Origin: Streptacidiphilus sp. ASG 303
Lineage (GTDB): Bacteria > Actinomycetota > Actinomycetes > Streptomycetales > Streptomycetaceae
Length of the DNA: 64,000 nt
Direction of reading: 5' to 3'
NCBI RefSeq assembly: GCF_020991365.1
Contig: NZ_JAJLRA010000003.1
Span: 62,001 to 126,000 of the forward strand
In this document: one piece after another, positions 25,618-34,003 of the stretch
Numbering within the stretch: position 1 is the first letter of the stretch
How the letters are laid out: every line of letters begins with the position of its first letter
The notes under the pieces: model-generated
Told to the model about the DNA's origin: nothing
Databases searched by the model: none
Seen by the model: only the letters and a program-made list of their open reading frames with translations
Position numbers and translations under genes: made by a program

Positions 25618-25633
25618 TGAGTACGCGTACTCA
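25618..25633. promoter_or_regulatory. Perfect 16-bp palindrome TGAGTACGCGTACTCA
   Basis: A fully symmetric site 36 bp before the start of the 41-residue membrane protein gene. It is well placed to cover the -35 region of that gene and is not a hairpin followed by T residues. The cognate regulator is unknown. Confidence 0.55.
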
Positions 25634-25668
25634 GGCGCGGGGCCCGCGGCGGGCGCACCATCGGTGGT

Positions 25669-25794
25669 GTGCTCTGGTCGGATCCACGTGACGAACCGTC
25701 ACCCGAAGGCCGGCGCGCGCTCGGGATGATGCGCCGCGCGGGTGCCGTCATCGCCGTCTTCGCCGTCCTGGTCCTCGCCCTGCTGGTGCGCTGA
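25669..25794 (+). CDS. mmpB: 41-residue single-pass membrane protein (MmpB-like)
   Basis: Short gene from GTG 25669 to TGA 25792-25794. The product starts MLWSDPRDEPSPEG, has an Arg-containing linker (RRALGMMRR) and one membrane helix (about residues 24-40, AGAVIAVFAVLVLALLV) ending in Arg. The MLWSDP start is one I associate with streptomycete small proteins annotated as morphogenic membrane protein MmpB; this recall is unverified. The N-in/C-out short helix fits a small regulator of membrane or division complexes. It lies between pccE and maf in the same orientation, behind a perfect palindrome. Confidence 0.68.
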   Translation: MLWSDPRDEPSPEGRRALGMMRRAGAVIAVFAVLVLALLVR

Positions 25795-25836
25795 CCGGGC
25801 CCCGGGCGCCCGGCGCGGCGCTCTACCCTGGTCGGC

Positions 25837-26454
25837 ATGAGCGACCACCGCACCCTCGTCCTCGCCTCCGCCTCCCCCGCCCGCCTGGGACTGCTCCGGC
25901 AGGCCGGCCTCGACCCGCACGTGATCGTGAGCGGGGTGGACGAGTCCGCCCTGACCGCCTCCACCCCCGGCGAACTCGCGCTGCTGCTGGCCGAGGCCAA
26001 GGCCGCCGCGGTGGCGGGGCGCCTGGCGGTCGACCCCGAGGGGCTGGAGAACCCGCTGGTCGTCGGCTGCGACTCGGTGCTGGACCTGGACGGCGAGGCG
26101 CTCGGCAAGCCCGCCGACGCCGCCGACGCCACCGCCCGCTGGCAGGCGATGCGCGGCCGGGAGGGCGTGCTGCGCACCGGCCACTGCGTGATCGACGTCG
26201 CCACCGGCGCCCGCGCCGCCGCGACCGCCTCCACCACGGTCCGCTTCGGCACCCCGGACGACGAGGAGGTGGAGGCGTACGTCGCCTCCGGCGAGCCGCT
26301 GCACGTCGCGGGGGCGTTCACCCTCGACGGGCGGTCCGCGCCGTTCCTGGAGGGCATCGAGGGCGACCACGGGAACGTCATCGGCCTCTCCCTCCCCCTG
26401 CTGCGCCGCCTGCTGGCCGAGGTGGGCGTGCGGATCACCGACCTGTGGGCATGA
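25837..26454 (+). CDS. maf: Maf-family nucleoside triphosphate pyrophosphatase
   Basis: 205 residues from ATG 25837. TACCCT lies exactly 7 nt upstream with no Shine-Dalgarno, so the mRNA is probably leaderless. Maf features are [18 protein letters not shown] with the SxxR phosphate site, the [17 protein letters not shown] motif with the catalytic aspartate, and [18 protein letters not shown] near the end. Maf proteins hydrolyse non-canonical or modified nucleoside triphosphates to monophosphates and slow septation when overproduced. The gene follows the small membrane protein gene by 42 bp. Confidence 0.92.
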   Translation: MSDHRTLVLASASPARLGLLRQAGLDPHVIVSGVDESALTASTPGELALLLAEAKAAAVAGRLAVDPEGLENPLVVGCDSVLDLDGEALGKPADAADATARWQAMRGREGVLRTGHCVIDVATGARAAATASTTVRFGTPDDEEVEAYVASGEPLHVAGAFTLDGRSAPFLEGIEGDHGNVIGLSLPLLRRLLAEVGVRITDLWA

Positions 26455-26537
26455 TCGCGTCATCCCGGTAGCCTGGCCGCCCGCGGACGGGGCAGGGGTG
26501 CCGCGGGGACGCGGCAGGCGGCAGGAAGGGGCCGGGG

Positions 26538-27311
26538 ATGGGCGACGGAGTGCTGAACGTGGTGCTCGGCGTGGTGGCGAGCCTCGTCAGCGCCGGACTC
26601 GGCTGGCTGGCGCAGACGCTGCGGCGCAGGCGGCGGCTGGAGCGCGTGCGGGAGTTCCTCGGCATGGCCGAGGGCACCGAGTGCCTGCTGGTGGTGCCCC
26701 GGCACGCCAAGCTGCCGGACGGCGCGGCCGTGGCGCTGCAGGACGCGTACGCGCTGATGGAGCTGGCGGCGCTGATCCGGGAGTGCGGGGCCCACGCCCA
26801 CATCGCCTCGCACGACCGGGTGCAGCAGGGCGTCGGCACCAAGGCCGAGGTCTGCCTCGGCGGACCGTCCGTCAACAGCCGGACCGCCGCCCACCTCGCC
26901 TGGCGCTTCCCCGGCCTGCGGGTCGGCGAGTGGACCGGCCCCGGCAGCCCGATGCCGATCACCGCGGGGGAGCACTCCTTCTCCCGCGTGCCGGACCAGG
27001 CCGAGTACGCGGTGCTGGCCCGCATCCCCGGTTCGGACAGCCGCCGCCCGGTCTTCCTGGTCTGCGGGCAGACCCCGGTCTCCAACCAGGCGGCGGTGCG
27101 CTACCTGATGGCCCACCGGCGGCGGCTGATGCGCGCGTACGGCGCGGGGAAGCCGTTCTGCCTGGTCGTCAGGGCCGTGAACACGCCGGCCTACGGGCCG
27201 GACGTGGTGGAGCTGGCGGCCGACGTCACCCGCGAGGCGGTCACCCCGCCGCCCCCGCCCGCGCCGACCGGCGAGCCCGCGGCCGGCACCGCGGGCGCCG
27301 CGTCGTCCTGA
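26538..27311 (+). CDS. Membrane-anchored conserved protein of unknown function
   Basis: 257 residues; ATG 26538 has AGGAAGG 8-9 nt upstream. One N-terminal membrane helix (about residues 5-25) is followed by a basic stretch RRRRRLER. The soluble part shows alternating strand/helix segments: EGTECLLVVPRHA, then DAYALMELAALIRECGAHAHI, then EVCLGGPSVNSRTAAHLAWRFPGLRV and RPVFLVCGQTPVSNQAA, suggesting a Rossmann-like fold with a GGP loop. The last 30 residues are Pro/Ala-rich. I do not recognise the family. It follows maf by 83 bp in the same direction and is convergent with the next membrane protein. Confidence 0.72.
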   Translation: MGDGVLNVVLGVVASLVSAGLGWLAQTLRRRRRLERVREFLGMAEGTECLLVVPRHAKLPDGAAVALQDAYALMELAALIRECGAHAHIASHDRVQQGVGTKAEVCLGGPSVNSRTAAHLAWRFPGLRVGEWTGPGSPMPITAGEHSFSRVPDQAEYAVLARIPGSDSRRPVFLVCGQTPVSNQAAVRYLMAHRRRLMRAYGAGKPFCLVVRAVNTPAYGPDVVELAADVTREAVTPPPPPAPTGEPAAGTAGAASS

Positions 27312-27386
27312 GCCCGGGGCCGGGGCCGGGGCGGGCCGGATGCGGGGCCGGGGCGGGTGCGCCGCCCCGGCCCGCTCCGGGCCGCC

Positions 27387-27893
27387 TCAGGCCGGCTGCG
27401 GACCGCCGGCGACCGGCGGCACGGGCGGCACCGGCGGCACGTCGGCGGGCGGCACCTCGGCGCCGGCCGCCCCCGCCGGGGGCTCGCGCAGCACCAGCAC
27501 CGCCAGCACCACGACGGCCAGCACCAGCGTCAGCCCGGTGAAGACCGCCCACCCCGCGAGGCCCAGCAGCACGGCCGCCAGCAGGCCGTGCAGCACCGCG
27601 CACCCGACCAGCAGCCCCCGGGCGAGCCGGCCCGCGCCGCGCGGGGCCGCACCGTGGCGGCGGCCCGCACCGGACAGTCCGGCCCGCGCCGCGACCACCG
27701 CGCAGACCAGCAGGAACGCCGCGAGCAGCCCCTGCCCGACCCAGGCCCCGACCGCCATGGCGTCGGTGGACAGGCCGCCGATCGACATCGACTGCTTCCG
27801 CACGGCCAGGCCCATGACCAGGCCGAGCACCGCGAACACCAGCGCCTCCGCCACCAGCAGCACCGCCGCCGCGACGAGTACGGCTCTCCGCAC
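27387..27893 (-). CDS. Four-helix membrane protein of unknown function
   Basis: 168 residues from GTG 27893, preceded by GAGAGGGGG. Four hydrophobic segments are visible (about residues 4-30, 45-70, 90-110 and 115-140), followed by a Pro-rich cytoplasmic or external tail (VPPADVPPVPPVPPVAGG). No catalytic or binding motif is visible. It lies between the membrane-anchored protein (convergent) and the carboxylase alpha subunit (divergent). Confidence 0.65.
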   Translation of the reverse strand: MRRAVLVAAAVLLVAEALVFAVLGLVMGLAVRKQSMSIGGLSTDAMAVGAWVGQGLLAAFLLVCAVVAARAGLSGAGRRHGAAPRGAGRLARGLLVGCAVLHGLLAAVLLGLAGWAVFTGLTLVLAVVVLAVLVLREPPAGAAGAEVPPADVPPVPPVPPVAGGPQPA

Positions 27894-28205
27894 GGCCCGC
27901 CCCCTCTCCCCGACGCCTCTTCCCTCCGGCGGGGGAACGTTACTGACTGTCCGTCTCACTGCTCAAGGGGGCGGACGGCCCCGGCTCCGCGGGCGGGGTG
28001 GTGAAGGCCACTGCGCCGCTCCAGCGAGGTTCCGACGGTGTCCGGGGACGCGGCGTACCGTGGTGACCAGGGCGTCGTCACGGAGGCGGCACAGCCGGTG
28101 ACGGCCCGGGATGACTCTCCGTGTGGGCAAGGTCACCATGGGGGGTGACTCGATAGTAGGGAACACTGCTCCCTACACTCGCCTAGGTTCAAGAAGGGAG
28201 CCATC
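27894..28205. other. 312-bp intergenic region upstream of the carboxylase alpha gene
   Basis: Contains the divergent promoters of the four-helix membrane protein and the carboxylase alpha subunit. Apart from the inverted repeat at 28156-28176 I see no coding sequence or RNA gene here. Confidence 0.6.
28156..28176. promoter_or_regulatory. Inverted repeat in the carboxylase alpha promoter
   Basis: GTAGGGA (28156-28162) and TCCCTAC (28170-28176), perfect 7-bp arms with a 7-bp spacer. The right arm runs into TACACT (28174-28179), a plausible -10 element 26 bp before the GTG start, so a bound protein would block the promoter. Confidence 0.5.
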
Positions 28206-29981
28206 GTGCGCAAGGTGCTCATCGCCAACCGCGGAGAGATCGCAGTCCGCGTCGCCCGGGCCTGCTCTGACGCCGGAATCGCCAGCGTCGCCGTCTACGC
28301 CGACCCGGACCGGGACGCGCTGCACGTCCGCGCGGCCGACGAGGCCTATGCGCTGGGAGGCGACACGCCCGCCACCAGCTACCTCGACATCGCCAAGGTG
28401 CTGAAGGCGGCGGCCGACTCCGGCGCGGACGCCGTCCACCCGGGCTACGGCTTCCTCTCCGAGAACGCCGAGTTCGCCCAGGCCGTCATCGACGCCGGGC
28501 TGACCTGGATCGGCCCGCCGCCGCAGGCCATCCGCGACCTGGGCGACAAGGTGGCCGCCCGCCACATCGCGCAGCGCGCCGGCGCCCCGCTGGTGGCCGG
28601 CACCCCCGACCCGGTCTCCGGCGCCGACGAGGTCGTCGCCTTCGCCCGCGAGCACGGCCTGCCGATCGCCATCAAGGCGGCGTTCGGCGGCGGCGGCCGC
28701 GGCCTGAAGGTCGCCCGCACGCTGGAGGAGGTCCCGGAGTTGTACGACTCCGCGGTGCGCGAGGCGGTCGCCGCCTTCGGCCGCGGCGAGTGCTTCGTCG
28801 AGCGGTACCTGGACCGGCCCCGCCACGTCGAGACCCAGTGCCTGGCCGACCGGTACGGCAACGTGGTCGTCGTCTCCACCCGCGACTGCTCGCTGCAGCG
28901 CCGCCACCAGAAGCTGGTCGAGGAGGCCCCGGCGCCGTTCCTCTCCCCCGAGCAGAACGCGGAGCTGTACCGCGCCTCCAAGGCCATCCTCAGGGAGGCC
29001 GGCTACGAGGGCGCGGGCACCTGCGAGTTCCTGGTCGCCGCGGACGGCACCATCTCCTTCCTGGAGGTCAACACCCGCCTGCAGGTCGAGCACCCGGTGA
29101 CCGAGGAGGTCTCCGGCATCGACCTGGTGCGCGAGCAGTTCCGCATCGCCGACGGCGAGGAGCTCGGCTACACCGACCCCGAGCTGCGCGGCCACTCCTT
29201 CGAGTTCCGCATCAACGGCGAGGACCCGGGCCGCGGCTTCCTGCCGGCGCCCGGCACCGTCACCGCGTTCGCCGCGCCGACCGGCCCCGGCGTGCGGCTG
29301 GACTCCGGCGTGGAGGCCGGATCGGTGATCGGCCCGGCGTGGGACTCGCTGCTCGCGAAGCTGGTCGTCACCGGCGCGACCCGGAGGCAGGCGCTGGAGC
29401 GGGCCCGCCGGGCGCTGGCGGAGTTCCAGGTCGAGGGCATGGCCACCGCCCTCCCGTTCCACCGCGCGGTGGTCGCCGACCCCGCGTTCGCCCCCGAGGT
29501 GCACGGCGACGCGGAGCCGTTCACCATCCACACCCGGTGGATCGAGACCGAGTTCGACAACACCATCGCCCCCTTCGCGGGCGGCGGCGCCGAGGGCGAG
29601 GAGCCCGAGGGCCGCGAGACCGTGGTGGTCGAGGTCGGCGGCAAGCGCATCGAGGTCTCGCTGCCCTCGTCGCTGGGCGCCTCCGCCGCACCGGCGGCCG
29701 CGGGCGCGGGCACCGCCAAGGCCAAGCGCCGCAGCGGCGCCCGGAAGGCCGGCTCGGCGGTCTCCGGCGACGCGCTCGCCTCGCCGATGCAGGGCACGAT
29801 CGTGAAGGTCGCCGTCGAGGACGGTCAGGAGGTCCAGGAGGGCGACCTGGTCGTCGTCCTGGAGGCCATGAAGATGGAGCAGCCCCTCAACGCGCACAAG
29901 TCCGGCACCGTCACCGCGCTGTCCGCCGAGGTCGGCGCGAGCGTGACCAGCGGCGCCGTGCTCTGCGAGATCAAGGACTGA
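28206..29981 (+). CDS. accA: Acetyl-/propionyl-CoA carboxylase alpha subunit (biotin carboxylase + biotin carrier)
   Basis: 591 residues from GTG 28206, with AAGGGAG upstream. Biotin carboxylase domain: [20 protein letters not shown] start, the ATP-grasp glycine loop [26 protein letters not shown] with the metal/bicarbonate residues. A linker rich in Ala/Lys (about 495-520) leads to the biotinyl domain (about 520-591) with [12 protein letters not shown], the lysine being the biotin site. It carboxylates its own biotin with ATP and bicarbonate and passes CO2 to beta subunits such as that at 23612. birA, which biotinylates it, is nearby. The start is followed by a strong terminator after the stop. 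Confidence 0.95.
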   Translation: MRKVLIANRGEIAVRVARACSDAGIASVAVYADPDRDALHVRAADEAYALGGDTPATSYLDIAKVLKAAADSGADAVHPGYGFLSENAEFAQAVIDAGLTWIGPPPQAIRDLGDKVAARHIAQRAGAPLVAGTPDPVSGADEVVAFAREHGLPIAIKAAFGGGGRGLKVARTLEEVPELYDSAVREAVAAFGRGECFVERYLDRPRHVETQCLADRYGNVVVVSTRDCSLQRRHQKLVEEAPAPFLSPEQNAELYRASKAILREAGYEGAGTCEFLVAADGTISFLEVNTRLQVEHPVTEEVSGIDLVREQFRIADGEELGYTDPELRGHSFEFRINGEDPGRGFLPAPGTVTAFAAPTGPGVRLDSGVEAGSVIGPAWDSLLAKLVVTGATRRQALERARRALAEFQVEGMATALPFHRAVVADPAFAPEVHGDAEPFTIHTRWIETEFDNTIAPFAGGGAEGEEPEGRETVVVEVGGKRIEVSLPSSLGASAAPAAAGAGTAKAKRRSGARKAGSAVSGDALASPMQGTIVKVAVEDGQEVQEGDLVVVLEAMKMEQPLNAHKSGTVTALSAEVGASVTSGAVLCEIKD

Positions 29982-30029
29982 CGTCCGCCGCAGCACCCCG
30001 GGTGCCGGCTCCGGCCGGACCCGGCACCC

Positions 30030-30069
30030 GGGCGGGGCCCCGCGGAGCACGCTCCGCGGGGCCCCGCCC
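30030..30069 (+). terminator. Terminator of carboxylase alpha gene
   Basis: Perfect 19-bp arms 30030-30048 and 30051-30069 with a 2-nt loop, 48 bp after the stop codon. Confidence 0.85.
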
Positions 30070-30160
30070 GTTCCGCCCGCCTCCGGGCGCCCGGGCCCAC
30101 CGGACCGGCCTGCCGGACCGCCGGTCCGGGCGGCCAACCCGATCGGCCGGTCAACCGCCG

Positions 30161-30221
30161 CTTAAGCACGCCCTAAGCCCTCCGGCAGACCCCCGGCTCC
30201 CGTGCGCGGCCGGTCTAGCGT
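30161..30221 (+). promoter_or_regulatory. Orphan response-regulator-type promoter
   Basis: CTTAAG (30161-30166) and CCTAAG (30172-30177) are spaced 11 bp, like OmpR/PhoB direct repeats. TAGCGT (30216-30221) is at the right place for a -10 element. No convincing gene follows within several hundred bases; a strong hairpin lies 201-235 bp downstream. Confidence 0.4.
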
Positions 30222-30421
30222 GGTCCTCGACGCCGGAGAGAGCGCGGCGGCGGGGGGGAGGGGGCCGGACCGGCCCGGCCCCTCTCTGCCGCCCCGGGCA
30301 TCCGCTCCTCCGGTACCGCGGACACCGGACCCCTCCGCCCCGGTGTCCGCGGGGCGCCGCCGGACCGCGCACCCCGACTCCTCCACCCGGGGGCCGCGGC
30401 ACCGCGAACGGCGCCGGCAGA

Positions 30422-30456
30422 GTGAGGCCCCCGGCAGCTCCCGCCGGGGGCCTCAC
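30422..30456 (+). terminator. Strong hairpin in the gap before the DeoR-type gene
   Basis: GTGAGGCCCCCGGC (30422-30435) pairs perfectly with 30443-30456, 7-nt loop. It could end a transcript from the promoter at 30161-30221 or terminate the minus-strand DeoR-type gene. Confidence 0.65.
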
Positions 30457-30619
30457 CCGCCTGTGCAGCCGTCCCGCGCATCCGCTCCGCGCCGCCTGCG
30501 CCCGCCGTCCGCGGGCCGTCCCGCTCCCGCTGCGTGCCGCTGGTGCATCCTGCCGCCCGCGCACCGTCCCGCCCGCCGTGGTCCGCCGGGTCCGCCCGGC
30601 GCTCTCCCCCGCCCGCTCC

Positions 30620-31636
30620 TCAGCGCTTGCGGCGGCTGCCCAGCTCCGCGAGCCGGGCCGCCTGGCCCGGCCCCGCCAGACCCGCGCCGGGCGCGGCGCC
30701 CGGGGCGGCGTGCGGGGGCCCGCCGTGGGCGCCCGGACGGCGCTGGCCGGGCAGCGGGGCGCCCTGGGGGGCGCGGCGGGGATCGGCCGGCGCGGCGGCC
30801 CCGGGGTGCGCCGCCGGGCCGTGGCCGTAGGACTGCGGCTGGTCCCCCGCGAGGCCGAGCGGCGCGACGGTCACCTGCACCCCCCGGTCGGCGAGCGCGT
30901 CCAGCTCCCGGGCGGTGCGGTCGTCGGCGGTGGCCTGCTCGTCGGTGACGAGGTGGGTGACCGCGTCGGTGGGCACCGTCTGGAACATGGTGTCCGTGCC
31001 GAGCTTGGTGTGGTCGGCGAGGACGACGACCTCGGCGGCGGCCTGCACCAGGGCCCGGTCCACGCTGGCGGAGAGCATGTTGGTGGTGGACAGGCCGCGC
31101 TCGGCGGTGAGCCCGCTGCCGGAGACGAAGGCCCGCGCCACCCGCAGCCCCTGGAGGGACTGCTCGGCGCCGCTGCCCACCAGGGCGTAGTTGGAGCCCC
31201 GGAGCGTGCCGCCGGTCATCACGACCTCGACGCGGTTGGCGTGCGCCAGGGCCTGGGCGACCAGCAGGGAGTTGGTGACCACGGTCAGCCCGGGGACCCG
31301 GGCCAGCCTGCGGGCCAGCTCCTGCGTGGTGGTGCCCGCGCCCACGACGACCGCGTCGCCCTCCTCGACGAGGCCGGCGGCGAGATCGGCGATCGCGCTC
31401 TTCTCGGCCGCGGCGAGGTGGGTCTTCTGCGGGTACCCGGGCTCCCGGCTGAAGCCGCCGGGCAGCACCGCGCCGCCGTGGCGGCGGTCGAGCAGCCCTT
31501 CGGCCTCCAGGGCCCGCACGTCCCGGCGCACGGTCACTTCGGAGGTCTGGACGACACGTGCGAGCTCCCGGAGCGACACTGCCCCGTTGGCGCGCACCAT
31601 TTCGAGAATCAACTGGCGACGTTCTGCTGCGAACAC
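30620..31636 (-). CDS. DeoR-family transcriptional regulator
   Basis: 338 residues from GTG 31636; TACGGT lies 7 nt upstream without a Shine-Dalgarno, so it is probably leaderless. The N-terminal DeoR helix-turn-helix (about 1-57) contains AVSLRELARVVQTSEVTVRRDVRALEAEGLL. The ligand domain (about 75-250) has the sugar-phosphate-binding features VGAGTTTQELA and ADHTKLG. The last 80 residues are a Pro/Gly/Ala-rich tail, unusual for the family. Such regulators respond to phosphorylated sugars. Its position next to nucleoside salvage genes makes it a candidate for binding the shared CTACGCGCGTAG sites, but this is inference only. Confidence 0.88.
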   Translation of the reverse strand: MFAAERRQLILEMVRANGAVSLRELARVVQTSEVTVRRDVRALEAEGLLDRRHGGAVLPGGFSREPGYPQKTHLAAAEKSAIADLAAGLVEEGDAVVVGAGTTTQELARRLARVPGLTVVTNSLLVAQALAHANRVEVVMTGGTLRGSNYALVGSGAEQSLQGLRVARAFVSGSGLTAERGLSTTNMLSASVDRALVQAAAEVVVLADHTKLGTDTMFQTVPTDAVTHLVTDEQATADDRTARELDALADRGVQVTVAPLGLAGDQPQSYGHGPAAHPGAAAPADPRRAPQGAPLPGQRRPGAHGGPPHAAPGAAPGAGLAGPGQAARLAELGSRRKR

Positions 31637-31709
31637 GGAACAGACCGTAACCCGCGTGACCGTCTGCTTTCAGGCGTTTGCACCTGGTAGCCGAAGTTGC
31701 TCGCAGGCG

Positions 31710-31740
31710 GACGGCGCGCACCTCTACAATGCGCGCCGTC
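31710..31740. promoter_or_regulatory. Inverted repeat between the DeoR-type gene and lpdA
   Basis: GACGGCGCGC (31710-31719) and GCGCGCCGTC (31731-31740) are perfect 10-bp arms around an 11-nt AT-rich loop containing TACAAT. It could be an operator or a terminator-like hairpin. Confidence 0.4.
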
Positions 31741-31806
31741 ATATGCCGCGCCCGCCCCCTCGGCGTGCGCCCCCGCGCCCGGCGGGGGCGCGGGACGGGG
31801 GAGGGG

Positions 31807-33252
31807 TCAGGACCCGCTCTCGCCCCCGTCGCGCCTGCGGTGCAGGCGGCGGGCGGCCTCGGCGGTGGAACCGGAGAGCGACGGGTAGACCGTGAAGGCG
31901 CCGGACACCTGCTCGACGGTGAGGTTGTTGTCGACCGCGAGCGAGATGGGGTGGATCAGCTCGCTGGCGCGCGGGGCGACGACCACGCCGCCGACCACGA
32001 TGCCGGTGCCGGGGCGGCAGAAGAGCTTCACGAAGCCGTCGCGGATGCCCTGCATCTTGGCGCGGGGGTTGCCGCGCAGCGGCAGCTTCACGCAGACCGC
32101 GTCCATCGTCCCGCAGTCGACGTCGGCGGCCGTGTAGCCGACGGTGGCGATCTCGGGGTCGGTGAAGACGTTCGAGGAGACGGTCTTGAGGTCGAGCGGC
32201 TGCACCGCGTCGCCGAGCGCGTGGTACATCGCTATGCGGCCCTGCATGGCGGCGACCGAGGCCAGCATGAGCACGCCCGTGCAGTCGCCGGCCGCGTAGA
32301 CGCCGGGGGCGGAGGTGCGGGAGACCCGGTCGACCTTGACGTGGCCGGACTCGGTGAGCTTCACGCCCGCCTCCTCCAGGCCCATGGCGGCCGTGTTGGG
32401 GATGGAGCCGACCGCCATCAGGCAGTGGGTGCCGGTGATGACCCGGCCGTCGGAGAGGGTCACCTCGACGGTGTCCCCCACCCGCTTGGCGGACTCGGCG
32501 CGGGAGCGGGACATCACGTTCATGCCGCGGCGGCGGAAGACCTCCTCCAGCACGGTGGCGGCGTCCGGGTCCTCGCCCGGCAGCACCCGGTCGCGGCTGG
32601 AGACCAGGGTGACCTTCGAGCCGAGGGCCTGGTACGCGCCGGCGAACTCGGCGCCGGTGACGCCGGAGCCGACCACGATCAGCTCGCCCGGCAGCTCCTC
32701 CAGGTCGTAGACCTGGGTCCAGGTGAGGATGCGCTCGCCGTCCGGCTGGGCGTCGGGCAGCTCGCGCGGGTGGGCGCCGGTGGCGATGAGGACGGCGTCG
32801 GCGCGCAGGGTGCGGGTCTCGCCGTCGGCGGTCTCGACGACGACGGCGCGCGAGCCGTCGTGGTCCTGGCGGCCCTCCAGGCGGCCCTTGCCGCGCAGCA
32901 CGGTGACGCCCGCACGGGTGACGGAGCGGGTGATGTCGTGCGACTGGGCGACGGCGAGCCGCTTGACGCGGCGGTTGACCTTGCCCAGGTCGACGCCGAC
33001 CACCCGGGCCGCCCGCTCCAGCGGCGGGGTGTCGTCGGCGACGATGATGCCGAGCTCCTCGTAGGAGGAGTCGAACGTGGTCATCACCTCGGCGGTGGCG
33101 ATCAGCGTCTTGGACGGGACGCAGTCCGTCAGCACCGCCGATCCGCCGAGCCCGTCGCGGTCGACGACGGTCACCTCCGCGCCGAGCTGCGCGGCCACCA
33201 GGGCCGCTTCGTATCCGCCGGGTCCGCCACCGATGATCACGATCCGAGTCAC
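31807..33252 (-). CDS. lpdA: LpdA-type NAD(P)H:quinone oxidoreductase / flavoprotein disulfide-reductase homologue
   Basis: 481 residues from GTG 33252, with GACAAT 6 nt upstream. The N-terminal FAD-binding motif [21 protein letters not shown] (its first part) and a second nucleotide-binding [12 protein letters not shown] (about residues 180-191) are present, as is the FAD motif [13 protein letters not shown]. The redox site reads [15 protein letters not shown]: only one of the two cysteines of dihydrolipoamide dehydrogenase is present. This fits the mycobacterial LpdA (Rv3303c) group, which reduces quinones rather than disulfides, as I recall. It is divergent from the gamma-glutamylcyclotransferase-like gene. 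Confidence 0.85.
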   Translation of the reverse strand: MTRIVIIGGGPGGYEAALVAAQLGAEVTVVDRDGLGGSAVLTDCVPSKTLIATAEVMTTFDSSYEELGIIVADDTPPLERAARVVGVDLGKVNRRVKRLAVAQSHDITRSVTRAGVTVLRGKGRLEGRQDHDGSRAVVVETADGETRTLRADAVLIATGAHPRELPDAQPDGERILTWTQVYDLEELPGELIVVGSGVTGAEFAGAYQALGSKVTLVSSRDRVLPGEDPDAATVLEEVFRRRGMNVMSRSRAESAKRVGDTVEVTLSDGRVITGTHCLMAVGSIPNTAAMGLEEAGVKLTESGHVKVDRVSRTSAPGVYAAGDCTGVLMLASVAAMQGRIAMYHALGDAVQPLDLKTVSSNVFTDPEIATVGYTAADVDCGTMDAVCVKLPLRGNPRAKMQGIRDGFVKLFCRPGTGIVVGGVVVAPRASELIHPISLAVDNNLTVEQVSGAFTVYPSLSGSTAEAARRLHRRRDGGESGS

Positions 33253-33266
33253 GCCCCCATTGTCCC

Positions 33267-33282
33267 GCACGGCGCGCCGTGC
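33267..33282. promoter_or_regulatory. Perfect 16-bp palindrome GCACGGCGCGCCGTGC
   Basis: Lies just upstream of the predicted lpdA -10 element (33259-33264, minus strand), between lpdA and the divergent GGCT-like gene. GC-rich palindromes arise easily in this genome, so an operator role is tentative. Confidence 0.35.
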
Positions 33283-33422
33283 GCGACGCCGGGTGCGGCC
33301 TGCGCCCGCGGGGCGCCCTCCGCGGTCCGGGTCCGCCGCCCCGGCCGCGGCCCGCCCCGCGCGGGCGCGGGTCCCGCGGGCGTCCTGCGCGCGCGGGGGG
33401 CCGCTCACGTACCCTGGTCGGC

Positions 33423-33860
33423 ATGTCGCTCTACGCCGCGTACGCCACCAACCTCGATGCGCGGCAGATGAGCCGCCGCGCCCCCCACTCGCCGCTCCGC
33501 GGCACCGGCTGGCTCGACGGCTGGCGCCTGACCTTCGGCGGGGAGCAGCTGGGCTGGGAGGGGTCGCTGGCGACCGTCGTGGAGGACGGCAAGGAGCAGG
33601 TCTTCGTCGCGCTGTACGACGTGGCGCCGATGGACGAGGAGGGGCTGGACCGCTGGGAGGGGGTCCAGCTGGGCCTGTACCGGAAGGTGCGGCTGCGGGC
33701 GCACACCCTCGACGGCGAGGTGCCGGTGTGGACGTACGTCCTGGACGACTACGAGGGCGGCCTGCCCTCGGCCCGGTACCTGGGGCTGATCGCGGACGCC
33801 GCGGAGTCCGCCGGGGCGCCGTACGACTACGTGATGGACCTGCGCAAGCGCCCCTGCTGA
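33423..33860 (+). CDS. Gamma-glutamylcyclotransferase-like protein
   Basis: 145 residues from ATG 33423. TACCCT lies exactly 7 nt upstream, as before maf, pointing to a leaderless mRNA. The start [16 protein letters not shown] matches the GGCT-fold phosphate-binding loop (usual YGSNM replaced by YATNLD). [19 protein letters not shown] contains the acidic catalytic position, followed by [22 protein letters not shown] and a C-terminal YLGLIADAA. The fold is the gamma-glutamyl cyclotransferase/AIG2-like barrel. The exact substrate is unknown. Confidence 0.82.
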   Translation: MSLYAAYATNLDARQMSRRAPHSPLRGTGWLDGWRLTFGGEQLGWEGSLATVVEDGKEQVFVALYDVAPMDEEGLDRWEGVQLGLYRKVRLRAHTLDGEVPVWTYVLDDYEGGLPSARYLGLIADAAESAGAPYDYVMDLRKRPC

Positions 33861-33965
33861 GGGCCCCCGGCGGCACCCGTCCGCCGCTGCCGCCGACGCG
33901 GCCGGGGCCCCTGCGGCGGCAAAACCCCCGAGCGGTAACAATCCGGTATGCGTCACCCGATCGGT

Positions 33966-33977
33966 CTACGCGCGTAG
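33966..33977. promoter_or_regulatory. Nucleoside-regulon operator (PNP promoter)
   Basis: CTACGCGCGTAG, perfect 12-bp palindrome. It overlaps the -35 position relative to TACCCT at 33991-33996. The same site occurs before deoC, adenosine deaminase and (degenerate) the BMP transporter. Confidence 0.75.
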
Positions 33978-34003
33978 GGGGTTTTCGGGCTACCCTCACG
34001 TGC

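Larger units (their letters stand above)
29982..30619. other. 638-bp region without a convincing gene between carboxylase alpha and the DeoR-type gene
   Basis: Holds the carboxylase terminator (30030-30069), a promoter-like block on the plus strand (30161-30221), GC-rich sequence without good codon structure, and a second strong hairpin (30422-30456). Open frames across it have biased Pro/Arg/Ala content typical of non-coding GC-rich DNA. Confidence 0.55.

Noticed and set aside
25618-25633. Idea that TGAGTACGCGTACTCA belongs to the nucleoside operator group
   Set aside because: The core ACGCGT is shared but the flanks and spacing differ from CTACGCGCGTAG, and the downstream genes are unrelated to nucleosides.
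30202-30948. Plus-strand open frame after the orphan promoter
   Set aside because: Pro/Arg/Ala-biased with no motif, and it runs antisense into the DeoR-type gene.
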